DNA from: Akkermansia muciniphila
Lineage (GTDB): Bacteria > Verrucomicrobiota > Verrucomicrobiia > Verrucomicrobiales > Akkermansiaceae
Direction: 5' to 3'
NCBI GenBank assembly: GCA_945888515.1
Contig: CAMDAD010000002.1
Location: 1 to 64,000 of the forward strand
DNA length: 64,000 nucleotides
In this document: positions 46,475 through 55,102 of the stretch, piece after piece
Position numbering within the stretch: the stretch's first letter is position 1
How the letters are laid out: each line of letters starts with the position of its first letter
Translations under genes and position numbers: made by a program
The notes under the pieces: generated by a model
The model's database searches: none
Told to the model about the DNA's origin: nothing
What the model saw: the letters and a program-made list of their open reading frames with translations, nothing else

Positions 46475-47257
46475 TTACGACTCCCTCAATTGTTCCACCC
46501 ACTCTGTCGGGCTTGCGATTCCTGCCCATGCTTCTCGGCCTCTGTGCCAAAGGTTTTTCAGCTTTTCTTCATCCACTTGGCGCACAGGTTTCAGAACTTC
46601 GATCAGACGCGCGTTCCGGATTTCTCCTGTGTGAATGTGTTCCTGTGCAACAATATAAACGGTCATGGTGCGATAGAGGTAATCCTTGCCCTCGAGCAGA
46701 GATTCCGTCGCGTCCATTTTGAGGGATTCTCCCGAGGATAGCACCAAATGCAAATTCGGCTTCGTTTTGCCGCCCATATCCACAACGCGGCCCGTGAGGT
46801 ATTTTTCGGCGCGCACCCAAAAATCCTGCTGCAAATGACGGTAATGCGTATCAGGAGTAATCTGCAGATAGGCGGATGGATGATCTGCCAATGCAGCCAC
46901 GAGGTCATACCGTCTTTTGGAGCCTTCTTTCGCCGAGCGCGATTGCCAACTTTCAATGACCTCGGCGCGCTTGGGTGAAATGGAGTCCAAATCACCCGAT
47001 TCCCGCAAGGTGTTCACATCCTGATGCAGCGATGCCGCGATGAATGCCGGAACGAGAGAAACCAATTTAACCGAACCAGGCGTAATCGCTACAGAGGGAA
47101 GACCAATCTCGGAGCGGTGATTGTCACCCTGAATGAGCGCAATGACCTCGCCCATGAATTGATGGAGTGTTAGCAAATCCACGTTCGCAGGCGTAAGCGG
47201 TCGCCCCTCCACCTCATCGTGGAGAGAGAATGACAGTGTATGTGCCTTATCGCTCAC
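46475..47257 (-). CDS. unknown 260-aa protein paired with PIN gene
   Basis: Starts with GTG at 47257 and ends 4 bases before the PIN gene. The N-terminal 110 residues look mixed alpha/beta (LSFSLHDEVEGRPLTPANVDLL, SVAITPGSVKLVSLVP). A central segment, KYLTGRVVDMGGKTKPNLHLVL, followed by DYLYRTMTVYIVAQEHI, reads like a small beta-barrel, perhaps an OB-type nucleic-acid-binding fold. A short helical tail follows. No motif for a known antitoxin class is visible. Position in front of a PIN gene makes it a candidate antitoxin or regulator, or the second part of a two-gene defence unit. This is inference from position only. Confidence 0.6.
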   Translation of the reverse strand: MSDKAHTLSFSLHDEVEGRPLTPANVDLLTLHQFMGEVIALIQGDNHRSEIGLPSVAITPGSVKLVSLVPAFIAASLHQDVNTLRESGDLDSISPKRAEVIESWQSRSAKEGSKRRYDLVAALADHPSAYLQITPDTHYRHLQQDFWVRAEKYLTGRVVDMGGKTKPNLHLVLSSGESLKMDATESLLEGKDYLYRTMTVYIVAQEHIHTGEIRNARLIEVLKPVRQVDEEKLKNLWHRGREAWAGIASPTEWVEQLRES

Positions 47258-47388
47258 AGAGACAACATAACGCCAATTTTCCGAAAGTTAAGAAAAATTC
47301 GCAAGGCTCATTGCCCAGAGTTCCTCGAATGGCTTATTATCGCTTGATTTTCTCTCACTCGGCCAAAAACCATCATACGTCAGAATCG

Positions 47389-47643
47389 ATGAAGCAGCCT
47401 GCGAAATGTTGCCATGCTGCGATGCCGAAAAAGCTTCTCAAATCGCTGAGTTTCCGCCTAATTTCGCGCGGCGAAACAAAGAATACGACATACAAAAATG
47501 AAGACGGTGCCATTGACTATCAGTCGTTGGCGCGCGTCACGGAACCCGGAGTATTTCCCTACAAAGAGTTATTCGGCCTGATTCCGGGAGAGGAATCGGA
47601 TGAAGAGTTTCTCAGACAACTGGAAGAAATGGGGCTTTTGTAA
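47389..47643 (+). CDS. small hypothetical protein
   Basis: 84 aa from ATG 47389; the frame is open back to 47230 and another ATG is at 47422. The C-terminal half (DYQSLARVTEPGVFPYKELFGLIPGEESDEEFLRQLEEMGLL) looks like real acidic coding sequence, the N-terminal part less so. No family recognised and no clear ribosome site. It is divergent from the PIN pair and ends just before the trpG 3' region. It could belong to the island. Confidence 0.4.
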   Translation: MKQPAKCCHAAMPKKLLKSLSFRLISRGETKNTTYKNEDGAIDYQSLARVTEPGVFPYKELFGLIPGEESDEEFLRQLEEMGLL

Positions 47644-47705
47644 ATGCATTTCAGCCGTGGCAGCGGATTCCATCCGCCATGCCTATCAAAATAAATCATT
47701 GGCTT

Positions 47706-47722
47706 GGCGCTTGGAAAGCGCC
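47706..47722 (-). other. hairpin behind trpG
   Basis: GGCGCTT / AAGCGCC with a 3-base loop, with four more pairable bases outside (TGGC/GCCA). It lies 7 bases behind the trpG stop on the minus strand. There is no proper T run, so it is a weak terminator at best. A matching-position hairpin lies behind the left copy of the trpG end. Confidence 0.6.
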
Positions 47723-47729
47723 GCCACGC

Positions 47730-48293
47730 TTAAATCTCCAAGAAATTTTGCAGCAGTTGTTTTCCTTCCTGGGTCAGGATGGACTCGGGGTGGAACTGGA
47801 CGCCGTGGACGGGGTGGTGTTTGTGCGCGAGGCCCATGATTTCTCCTTCTTCGGTCCAGGCGGTGATGTCGAGGCAATCGGGCAGGGTCTCGCGTTTGAC
47901 GATGAGACTGTGATAGCGCGTGGCTTCGAAGGGGTTTGACAACCCACGGAAGACACTGGTTCCTTTGTGGTGGATCGGCGAGGTTTTGCCGTGCATGAGG
48001 CGATCGGCGCGGACGACGTCGCCACCATACACTTGGCCAATGCTTTGGTGGCCGAGGCAGACGCCGAGGATGGGCGTGGTGGCACCCAATGCCTCGATGA
48101 CGGCGCAGGAAACGCCCGCTTCGTTGGGCGTGCAGGGACCTGGCGACACGCAAATGCGGCTGGGCTTGAGCGCTTTGATCTCAGCGAGATCCATCGCATC
48201 ATTGCGAATGATTTTCATTTCCGCACCGAGCTCGCCGAAATATTGCACGAGGTTATAGGTGAAGGAGTCGTAGTTATCGATGATCAACAACAT
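47730..48293 (-). CDS. trpG: anthranilate synthase component II (glutamine amidotransferase)
   Basis: Supplies ammonia from glutamine to TrpE; in many bacteria the same protein also serves para-aminobenzoate synthase (PabA). 187 aa from ATG 48293, where the family start [18 protein letters not shown] lies. Motifs: [11 protein letters not shown], nucleophile cysteine in [15 protein letters not shown], and His-Glu in [14 protein letters not shown]. It lies 5 bases behind trpE, so both subunits are made together. Its last 16 codons are duplicated 5.8 kb away at 41917. The 3' end may therefore have been replaced by an inserted element. Confidence 0.95.
   Translation of the reverse strand: MLLIIDNYDSFTYNLVQYFGELGAEMKIIRNDAMDLAEIKALKPSRICVSPGPCTPNEAGVSCAVIEALGATTPILGVCLGHQSIGQVYGGDVVRADRLMHGKTSPIHHKGTSVFRGLSNPFEATRYHSLIVKRETLPDCLDITAWTEEGEIMGLAHKHHPVHGVQFHPESILTQEGKQLLQNFLEI
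47734..47780 (-). repeat. trpG 3' end (direct repeat, right)
   Basis: Right-hand partner of the repeat at 41921-41967, 43 of 47 bases identical, inside the coding end of trpG. Outside this block the two loci differ completely. The block between the copies is about 5.8 kb and holds the restriction-modification gene, the PIN operon and a small gene. Confidence 0.9.
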
Positions 48294-48298
48294 GGCGC

Positions 48299-49804
48299 TT
48301 AGGATTCGTGGGAAAGGGTGTTGGCGAGGGCGATGGCCTTGAGCATGCCTTGGGCTTTGTTGCAGGTTTCTTGGTATTCGTACGTGGGATCCGAATCGGC
48401 GACGACGCCTGCTCCGGCCTGCACGTAGGCTTTGCCGTTTTTCACCAAACAAGTGCGCAAGGTAATACAGGAATCGTGCGAGCCATCGAAGCCGAAATAG
48501 CCAACGGCTCCGGCGTAGGCGCAGCGTTTGGTGGGCTCCAGCTCGTTGATGATCTGCATCGCGCGGATCTTGGGCGCCCCACTCACGGTTCCGGCGGGAA
48601 AAGTTGCGCGCAGCACATCGTAGGCGCTGTGCGAGGGATCGAGCGTGCCGGTGACGTTGGAAACGATGTGCATGACGTGCGAGTAGCGTTCGATGATCAT
48701 GAAGTCATCGACTTTCACCGAACCATGTTTGGCGATGCGTCCGACGTCATTGCGGGCGAGGTCGATAAGCATGAGGTGCTCGGCTCGTTCTTTCGGATCG
48801 TTGAGGAGATCGGCGGCGAGGGCATCGTCTTCCTCGGGTGTTTTCCCTCTCCAACGTGTGCCAGCGATGGGGCGGATGTCGATGCGGCCCTTGATCGAAC
48901 GCACATGAACTTCCGGCGAACTACCGACGAGGGCGAAGTCGCCCAGCTCTAACAAAAACATGTAGGGCGACGGGTTGACGTGGCGCAGGGCGCGATAGAG
49001 ATCGACAGGTGCTCCGCTGAACGGCGTTTCGAAACGCTGGCTCGGCACAAACTGGAACACGTCACCGGCGGCGATGTATTCTTTTCCTTTGCGCACATTT
49101 TCCTCGAACTGGGCTTGCGTGGTATTGCTTTGCGCCGGGGCACTTTGCGGTGGCGTGAGACCATTCAGCGCTGGCACGTGCAGCGGGCGATTGAGAATTT
49201 CCACCATCGCCGCGACGCGACCACGCGCTTGATGATAGGCTTCTTCAGCAGAACCGGCTTCGTCGGTGAAGGCATTGGCGATGACCAGTAGACGGCGCAG
49301 TCGATGGTCGAACACCAGCATCGTGTCGGCTAACAGAAACAGTGCATCAGGGATTTGCAGGTCATCGTTTGGGGCGGTGCCAATGGTAGGCTCGAACTGT
49401 CGCACCGCATCGTAGGAAAGGTAACCGAGCATTCCACCCGAAAACGGCGGTACTGCGCCGTGACTGACGGGGTGATAGCAGGACATCTGGCGCTCCAATT
49501 CGGCGAGCACATCATCCTCCACCTTGATCTTCTGCACGAGGCTATCGCGCGTGATCGTGATGGTTTTCCCGTGGGCCGTAAAGGTGCTGCGCGGTTTGCT
49601 GCCGACGATGGACCAACGTCCGCCTTTTTCCGTGCTTTCGGCACTCTCTAACAAAAAAGCATGCGCGCCATCGCGGATTTTCAGATAGGCGGACAGAGGT
49701 GTTTCAAAGTCCGCCGCCAGCTGCGTGTAGACAGGGATGACATTTCCCGACTGCGATAGGCGGAGAAATGATTCGAGAGAAGGTTCTACGGGAAGAGAAT
49801 GCAC
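48299..49804 (-). CDS. trpE: anthranilate synthase component I
   Basis: Converts chorismate to anthranilate in the first committed step of tryptophan synthesis, with TrpG. 501 aa from GTG 49804. The length and the N-terminal regulatory part ([25 protein letters not shown], with the LLES element that binds tryptophan in feedback-controlled TrpE) favour TrpE over PabB. The catalytic half shows [45 protein letters not shown] and [15 protein letters not shown]. No tryptophan-codon leader peptide or attenuator was found in 49805-50029. The trpD and trpC genes are not adjacent. Confidence 0.95.
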   Translation of the reverse strand: MHSLPVEPSLESFLRLSQSGNVIPVYTQLAADFETPLSAYLKIRDGAHAFLLESAESTEKGGRWSIVGSKPRSTFTAHGKTITITRDSLVQKIKVEDDVLAELERQMSCYHPVSHGAVPPFSGGMLGYLSYDAVRQFEPTIGTAPNDDLQIPDALFLLADTMLVFDHRLRRLLVIANAFTDEAGSAEEAYHQARGRVAAMVEILNRPLHVPALNGLTPPQSAPAQSNTTQAQFEENVRKGKEYIAAGDVFQFVPSQRFETPFSGAPVDLYRALRHVNPSPYMFLLELGDFALVGSSPEVHVRSIKGRIDIRPIAGTRWRGKTPEEDDALAADLLNDPKERAEHLMLIDLARNDVGRIAKHGSVKVDDFMIIERYSHVMHIVSNVTGTLDPSHSAYDVLRATFPAGTVSGAPKIRAMQIINELEPTKRCAYAGAVGYFGFDGSHDSCITLRTCLVKNGKAYVQAGAGVVADSDPTYEYQETCNKAQGMLKAIALANTLSHES

Positions 49805-50029
49805 GACACCCCTTTGATAGCCGTGCCCATACTGATGGTAAAGGAGAAATGCGGAGGAATGAGGACCGGAGCATCATTCCTTTTTTGACAAAGTGTTCTG
49901 CTCAGCATTTGGTAACTCGCAAGAGTTTTTGTCCTCCGTAGCCATTGACCTTAGGTGTCGTTGCATCAGGCGATGGACGCGAACGACGGGGCCCATACCC
50001 ACCACTCTGTTTCTTAGTACTTTGATCTG

Positions 50030-51145
50030 TTAGCTTCTTTTCACTGCTTGTTTCGCGAGTGGCAGAAGATCGCTAAAGGATTCGATGAAGTGGGCGGCTT
50101 TTTGTTTCACGGCATCGCGTGCGATGACTCCGCCGAAGCCAATGAAGAGATCGACTTCGCTGGAGGACTCGAGATCGGAAATCCCATCGCCGACCATGAT
50201 GGTAGTTTTGGGAAGCATCGCTTGTTTCCACTCGCGGATGATTTGTGGTTTTCCGCCATTGCGTGTGGTTGGATAATCCGAGCCGTAGCCAGCGTAGTTT
50301 CCTTCCGCATCGTGATGCAGGGGGACGGCTTCGATGAAAGAAATGCCTAAGTCGAGGGCCAAAGGTTCGATCAGGGGAGCAAAGCCGCCACTGAGAATCA
50401 CGATGGTCCAGTCTTCGTCGCGCAAGGCCTGCAAAGTCTCGCGCACGCCGGGGACAATGGTCTCAATGTAGCGCTGTGCTACGGCATCGCAGGTGGCTTT
50501 GTCCGGCCGCAGAATATCCATGCGGCGGGGAAAAACTTCATGAAGTGGGACGGTTCCATTCATGCCGGCATTCGTCAGTGCTACAATTTCTTGAAACACC
50601 TCCTCACCCCGTTCCCGTGCGAGTTCATCAATGCCTTCGATGCTCGACAACGTGGAATCGCAATCGAAAAATGCGATTTTCCCGCGCTTGCGGGTGGGTG
50701 GTTCAATAAAAACTTCGGTATCGAGAGGCGTAAGGTCGAAGAGCTCGACGATATCGATATTCGACAGACGAATGCAGCCATGACTCGCGGGAACGCCAAT
50801 CAGCGCTTCCTGATTGGTGCCATGGATGTAGATACAGCGATCCAAGGTATTTTTGTTTTGCGCGTCCATGCCATCGAGTCGGAGGATGCGTGAAGTGATT
50901 AGATCGTGCGATGAGGTATCGTCTGGGTTCCAGAGTCCTACGGGTTCGCGCTTCTGAAAAATTGTGCCGAGCGGTTGCTCGTAGCCGATTTTTTCACAGA
51001 TGCGAAACTGTCCTGTCGGTGTGCGATAGCTGTCCTTGGTAAAGCCCACGCCCTTCGCTCCAGAGGAAATGGGATACTCGCGAATCACTTCATCTCCATC
51101 AGACAAAGTGAGCCATTGGTCATCGATCGAGATGTGAATGTTCAT
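50030..51145 (-). CDS. fusion: L,D-transpeptidase (YkuD) domain and SerB-like HAD phosphatase
   Basis: 371 aa in two clear domains. Residues 1-150 are a YkuD domain with the active-site set His108 (YIHGTNQ) and SHGC at 121-124 followed by IRLSN. Residues 155-371 are a HAD phosphatase of the phosphoserine phosphatase type: DCDST at 161-165, LSGG at 251-254, the motif III lysine at 299 (GGKPQ) and GDGISD at 319-324. There is no signal peptide, so the YkuD part would stay in the cytoplasm unless exported in another way. It follows a class V aminotransferase gene after 20 bases. That neighbour suggests serine synthesis (SerC-like plus SerB-like). Such a fusion is not one I know as standard. Confidence 0.88.
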   Translation of the reverse strand: MNIHISIDDQWLTLSDGDEVIREYPISSGAKGVGFTKDSYRTPTGQFRICEKIGYEQPLGTIFQKREPVGLWNPDDTSSHDLITSRILRLDGMDAQNKNTLDRCIYIHGTNQEALIGVPASHGCIRLSNIDIVELFDLTPLDTEVFIEPPTRKRGKIAFFDCDSTLSSIEGIDELARERGEEVFQEIVALTNAGMNGTVPLHEVFPRRMDILRPDKATCDAVAQRYIETIVPGVRETLQALRDEDWTIVILSGGFAPLIEPLALDLGISFIEAVPLHHDAEGNYAGYGSDYPTTRNGGKPQIIREWKQAMLPKTTIMVGDGISDLESSSEVDLFIGFGGVIARDAVKQKAAHFIESFSDLLPLAKQAVKRS

Positions 51146-51165
51146 TTGTCAGATCGAAAAATCTG

Positions 51166-52236
51166 TTAGCCTAACACATCATCCATAGCGGCGATCAGTT
51201 CGTTCATGGTGGCAGAGGTTTCGTTGCCCATGTTCGAGATGCGGAAGGTGATGCCTTTGATTTTGCCGTAGCCGCCATTGATGAGGAAGTTGTGCTTGCT
51301 CTTGAGGTTTTTAATGAATGTGGATTGATCAAAGCCCTCGGGTGTATGGAAACAGCTGAGCGACACAGAGCGGAATCCCTCAGGCGCAAAATGTTCAAAG
51401 CCGTGGCGCGCGGCCCAGGCGTGAATGAGTTGGTTGTTTGCGCGATGGCGAGCAAAGCGGTTTTCCATGCCTTCTGCGGCGATGGTTTCTAGGATGTGTT
51501 GCAGGCCGAAAATCAATGAGATCGCTGGAGTGGACGGTGTGTTGTTCGCAGCCGCATTCTTCTCGAACTCGACAAAGTCGAAATAGTAACCGCGATCGCT
51601 GCTGGTCTTCGAGCGTTCCAGTGCAGCCTCAGAAATGGCGAAAATCGTTAGGCCTGGTGGCAGTGCCATGGCTTTTTGTACGCCAGCGAGCAAGACATCG
51701 ATGCCGAGATCATCCATGGCATGGGGCACGGCGGAAAAAGAGGAAACGGTATCGACGATGAGCAACACGTCGGGGAAAGATTTCACCACGGCGGCAATCG
51801 CGGCGAGATCGCTCATCACTCCGGTAGAGGTCTCGTTGTGGATAAACGTGACGGTATCGAATCCTCCCTCGGCAAGTTTCGTGCGCACTTGGGCGGGGTC
51901 GATCGGTTGGCCCCATTCATATTGGAGTTTTTCGACTTCCTTACCGCATTTTTTCGCGACATCGAACCACTTGTCCGAAAAAGCGCCATTGCAGAGTGTG
52001 AGTACTTTTTTATGCGTTAGATTGCGAAGTGCGGCTTCCATGACGCCCCAAGCGGAGGAAGTGGCGAGAAAAACGGGGCGCTTGGTGCCGGCGAGTTGTT
52101 GCAGGCCTGGCTGAGTGGAGGCGTAGAGAGCCTCGAATTCAGAACCGCGGTGGCCGATCATAGGACGCGACATCGCCGCGTAGGTGGCAGGAGAAACATC
52201 GATCGGACCAGGAATGAAAAGTTTGGGAGTAGGCAT
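51166..52236 (-). CDS. class V aminotransferase (alanine-glyoxylate / phosphoserine type)
   Basis: PLP-dependent aminotransferase of 356 aa. The N-terminus KLFIPGPIDVSPATYAAMSRPMIGHRG is that of the serine-pyruvate/alanine-glyoxylate group. The PLP aspartate is in LLIVDTVSSFSAVPHAMDDLGIDVLL and the lysine in AGVQKAMALPPG. In some bacteria and archaea enzymes of this group act as phosphoserine aminotransferase. The next gene in the operon has a SerB-like phosphatase domain, which supports that role here, but serine-glyoxylate exchange is the other possibility. Start ATG 52236. Confidence 0.85.
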   Translation of the reverse strand: MPTPKLFIPGPIDVSPATYAAMSRPMIGHRGSEFEALYASTQPGLQQLAGTKRPVFLATSSAWGVMEAALRNLTHKKVLTLCNGAFSDKWFDVAKKCGKEVEKLQYEWGQPIDPAQVRTKLAEGGFDTVTFIHNETSTGVMSDLAAIAAVVKSFPDVLLIVDTVSSFSAVPHAMDDLGIDVLLAGVQKAMALPPGLTIFAISEAALERSKTSSDRGYYFDFVEFEKNAAANNTPSTPAISLIFGLQHILETIAAEGMENRFARHRANNQLIHAWAARHGFEHFAPEGFRSVSLSCFHTPEGFDQSTFIKNLKSKHNFLINGGYGKIKGITFRISNMGNETSATMNELIAAMDDVLG

Positions 52237-52387
52237 AAGTGTGGTGACCTACTGTGTGAGGGGATGACTCACTTGTCAAAGCGGGAAGCGAGGCATGACG
52301 GGATTTTTCTGATTGTGTGATCCCTTCTCCAACGCCATGCCATGGTCGCCATCTTGATCGCCTGACGACTAGAAAGCGCGGTAATGG

Positions 52388-53494
52388 TTACTCGGAAGCT
52401 CCGGGTGTGGTGTTCCAGTAGCGGTGCATTTCCTCTAGCGTCGGCGTTTTCATGGGGCGAACTACGCGGAAACCAAGGAAGGGGGCATCAGTGAAATACC
52501 AGATCGACTTCGGGATTTGGGGATCGCGCACTTTCCAATCAGGCGTGCTGCCGAGGCGTGCAGCGCTGCGCAGTTGATCGGCATCGGCGTCCCAATGACC
52601 GCCACGCACGGTGGTGGGGTAGCGGTTCGCGGGGTAGGTGAGTGGATTGCTTGCGCCTTCTTTGTATGCTTCGTAGGCGTTGGCGAGGTATTGATCGAGC
52701 ACTAGCTCAGCGGCATTGCCATGCATATCGTGGAGCCCCCAAGGATTGGGTTTTTTCGCCCCGACTTTCTGATACTGGAATTCCGAGTTTTCTGCATACC
52801 AAGCGTAGTCATTGATTTGACTGAGATCATTGCCCCATGAGTAGGCGGTGGTGGTGCCGGCTCGACAAGCGTGTTCCCACTCGGCTTCGGTAGGGAGGCG
52901 GTAGAAATGTCCAGTTTGCACGCTAAGCCATTGGCAAAACTGGTTAGCGGCATGCTGGGTGACGCCTACGGCGGGGTATTCTTTGGAGTATCCATCACCC
53001 ATCGAGAAATGCATGGGCACGTAGGGTGGCGTCGGTTGCGTGACGGTGTCTACCAAAGTTTCGCCCTCTTTGATTTCGGGTGCCTCGGTCGTGGTGAGGT
53101 TCGAATCGCGATTGAGCGTACCGTCTTTGTTGCGGTTCTTGCCGTTTTCCATAAAAGGACGGTAGAGGTTCCAAGTGGTCTCCACCTTTGCCATCCAGAA
53201 CGCATCGACCTTCAGCTTACGCTGTGGGCCTTCATCGGCATCGCGTTTTTCTTCGCTCTCGGGCGAGCCGATGGTGAACTCCCCAGCGGGGATGGGGATG
53301 AGCGAAATTTCACCGTTTTCCGCGAGCGGAACTTGGTCGGTGTAAGGCTTCATCTCCTTCGCGTCGGTGTCTGCCTTTTTGCGAATCAATTCGTAAATCG
53401 CTTTGGTGGTAGGGAGAAGATTCGCGTTCGGGAGAGGTTCCGCTGCGTTGGTGATGAGGCAGGACGTGAACAGGAGTGCAGTGGATCGTAGCAT
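52388..53494 (-). CDS. SUMF1/FGE-domain protein without catalytic cysteines
   Basis: 368 aa from ATG 53494 with an N-terminal signal peptide (RSTALLFTSCLITNAAEP; the Cys could be a poor lipobox). The rest is a formylglycine-generating-enzyme fold: IPIPAGEFTIGSPESEEKRDADEGPQRKLKV, FCQWLSVQTGHFYRLPTEAEWEHACRAGT, then NPWGLHDMHGNAAELVLD, RGGHWDADADQLRSAARLG and FLGFRVVR. True FGE carries two cysteines around the RxxxR segment after RGGSW; here there is none. It is therefore unlikely to mature sulfatases and may be a binding or structural member, as often in PVC bacteria. It stands alone. Confidence 0.85.
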   Translation of the reverse strand: MLRSTALLFTSCLITNAAEPLPNANLLPTTKAIYELIRKKADTDAKEMKPYTDQVPLAENGEISLIPIPAGEFTIGSPESEEKRDADEGPQRKLKVDAFWMAKVETTWNLYRPFMENGKNRNKDGTLNRDSNLTTTEAPEIKEGETLVDTVTQPTPPYVPMHFSMGDGYSKEYPAVGVTQHAANQFCQWLSVQTGHFYRLPTEAEWEHACRAGTTTAYSWGNDLSQINDYAWYAENSEFQYQKVGAKKPNPWGLHDMHGNAAELVLDQYLANAYEAYKEGASNPLTYPANRYPTTVRGGHWDADADQLRSAARLGSTPDWKVRDPQIPKSIWYFTDAPFLGFRVVRPMKTPTLEEMHRYWNTTPGASE

Positions 53495-53548
53495 AGAGAG
53501 CGTGTAGAGTCGAAACAGAAGGGGTGAAAGGGGCAATGCCTCGTTTCG

Positions 53549-54829
53549 TTAGATTAGTTTGTATTTTCCGGGCACGGGGACTTCCTGCGTCGGATTCTTG
53601 TCGCCCATTTGCAGGGAGTCAGGAGCGAAGTCTTGTTTTGCGTTCCACAAATCAGCCCAAGTGACGCGTTGACCGCTATGCGCGGCCTCGCGACCGAGGA
53701 TGGCAAGCATGGTGCTGTTCGCCATGTATTCGCCGGTGTTGAGCGCTTCGCCTTTGCGGATCGCGGCGAACCATTCATTATGGCAAACCTGATACATGTT
53801 AGTGGTATCTCCACGATAGGCCCAGTTGACCTTGCCGCTGGGATCCTTGGTGAGCACGCGGTCGGGTGCTTCCATGCTTCCTTTTTCGCAGAGCACACGG
53901 TCTTTCACCTCGCTGAAGCATTGGGCCATCTGTCGCTGATTGATGTGGCAGAAAACTTCGTTCGGATACTCAAAAGTCACTTCGTAATGATCCCAGACAT
54001 TGCCATCATCCGAGCGTTGGGCACGACCACCACCGCCACGAGCAGCGATCGGAGCTACATCATTCATGGCCCATGCGATTTTATCCACGGTGTGGATCGC
54101 TTGTTCGAGGAGTGGTCCACCGGAGAGCCACTCGTGAGCCATCCAGTTGCGGACTTGCCATTCGACGTCGCCCAGTTTGGGATCGCGGTCTTTGACGGCG
54201 GTCGATGGCTTGGGCACGCCGCCCATGTAGGTGCCGTATACGGAAATGACGCGTCCCATTTCACCACTGTGCACTTTGCCGTAGCCGGCGCGGGTATTGG
54301 GAGAGAAACGCCAGCAAAAGCCATGCTGCAGCGTGAGGTTCTTTTCTTTCGCGATGCGAGCGGACTCCAGCACCGACTTCACGCCGGCGACGTCCACGGC
54401 CATCGGTTTTTCGGCAAACACATGCTTGCCGGCATCCACTGCGGCGCGCAGGTGAAGCGGGCGGAAACCGGGAGGCGTGGCGAGCAAGACTACGTCCACG
54501 CCGCTATCGAGCAGTTTTTGATAGGCATCCAAACCACTGAATTGGCGCGCATCCGGCACCTCGACTTTGGCTCCGAATTTTTTCGACAGATAACCAAGGC
54601 TGTTGGTGATCTGGCCACTGAAGGCATCCGCGACGGACCATAGAACTACATTAGGATCGGCAGAAAGTGCTTGATCGGCGGCACCCGTGCCGCGACCGCC
54701 GCAACCGATGAGTCCGATCTTCAACTTGGCTGTCTGTCCCTGAGCTCGCAGGATGTTAGGAAAGCCAGCCATCAAGCTAGTGGCGGCGGCAGTGCGGAGA
54801 AACAAGCGGCGATTGGTTTGTGGATTCAT
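53549..54829 (-). CDS. Tat-exported Gfo/Idh/MocA oxidoreductase
   Basis: NAD(P)-dependent sugar oxidoreductase family, 426 aa from ATG 54829. A twin-arginine signal is at the N-terminus (NRRLFLRTAAATSLMAGFPNILRAQG), then the Rossmann start KIGLIGCGGRGTGAADQAL. The family motif EKPMAVDVAGVK holds the conserved Glu-Lys-Pro. The C-terminal domain shows the GGPLLEQAIHTVDKIAWAMND block, typical of this group. Tat export of a protein folded with its cofactor is common in Verrucomicrobia and Planctomycetes and points to action on extracellular sugars; the substrate is not known. The upstream spacer to the DUF1552 gene is the divergent promoter region. Confidence 0.9.
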   Translation of the reverse strand: MNPQTNRRLFLRTAAATSLMAGFPNILRAQGQTAKLKIGLIGCGGRGTGAADQALSADPNVVLWSVADAFSGQITNSLGYLSKKFGAKVEVPDARQFSGLDAYQKLLDSGVDVVLLATPPGFRPLHLRAAVDAGKHVFAEKPMAVDVAGVKSVLESARIAKEKNLTLQHGFCWRFSPNTRAGYGKVHSGEMGRVISVYGTYMGGVPKPSTAVKDRDPKLGDVEWQVRNWMAHEWLSGGPLLEQAIHTVDKIAWAMNDVAPIAARGGGGRAQRSDDGNVWDHYEVTFEYPNEVFCHINQRQMAQCFSEVKDRVLCEKGSMEAPDRVLTKDPSGKVNWAYRGDTTNMYQVCHNEWFAAIRKGEALNTGEYMANSTMLAILGREAAHSGQRVTWADLWNAKQDFAPDSLQMGDKNPTQEVPVPGKYKLI

Positions 54830-55102
54830 ACGTTTAAACTCTCTATAAGTAATACGAGCAATGATGCTGCCGTCTTTCAGGCCGAAAGTCATTTATGCGC
54901 TTCAGATGTGAAATAGTCAAACGGATGAATCGTATGTATGTTACCTGTCTATCACTCGGTGCCATTTTCTCCCGTCTTCCGCCATGGCTACTCTCGGGCG
55001 TGGCCACGGCCGAATCCTCGGCAGGGCCGGATGCCAGACATTCCCATTGCGGAAAAATCACGCTGCGTCTAAATTCTGATAACTCTTTTTACAACTCTCA
55101 CT

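Noticed and set aside
41917-47780. CRISPR array or transposon ends as explanation of the repeat pair
   Set aside because: Only two copies exist, 5.8 kb apart, in direct orientation and within trpG coding sequence. There are no spacers, inverted ends or transposase.
49805-50029. Tryptophan attenuator in front of trpE
   Set aside because: No tandem Trp codons and no alternative terminator hairpin with a T run were found.
52388-53494. Calling this gene the sulfatase-maturing FGE
   Set aside because: The two catalytic cysteines are missing from the expected segment.
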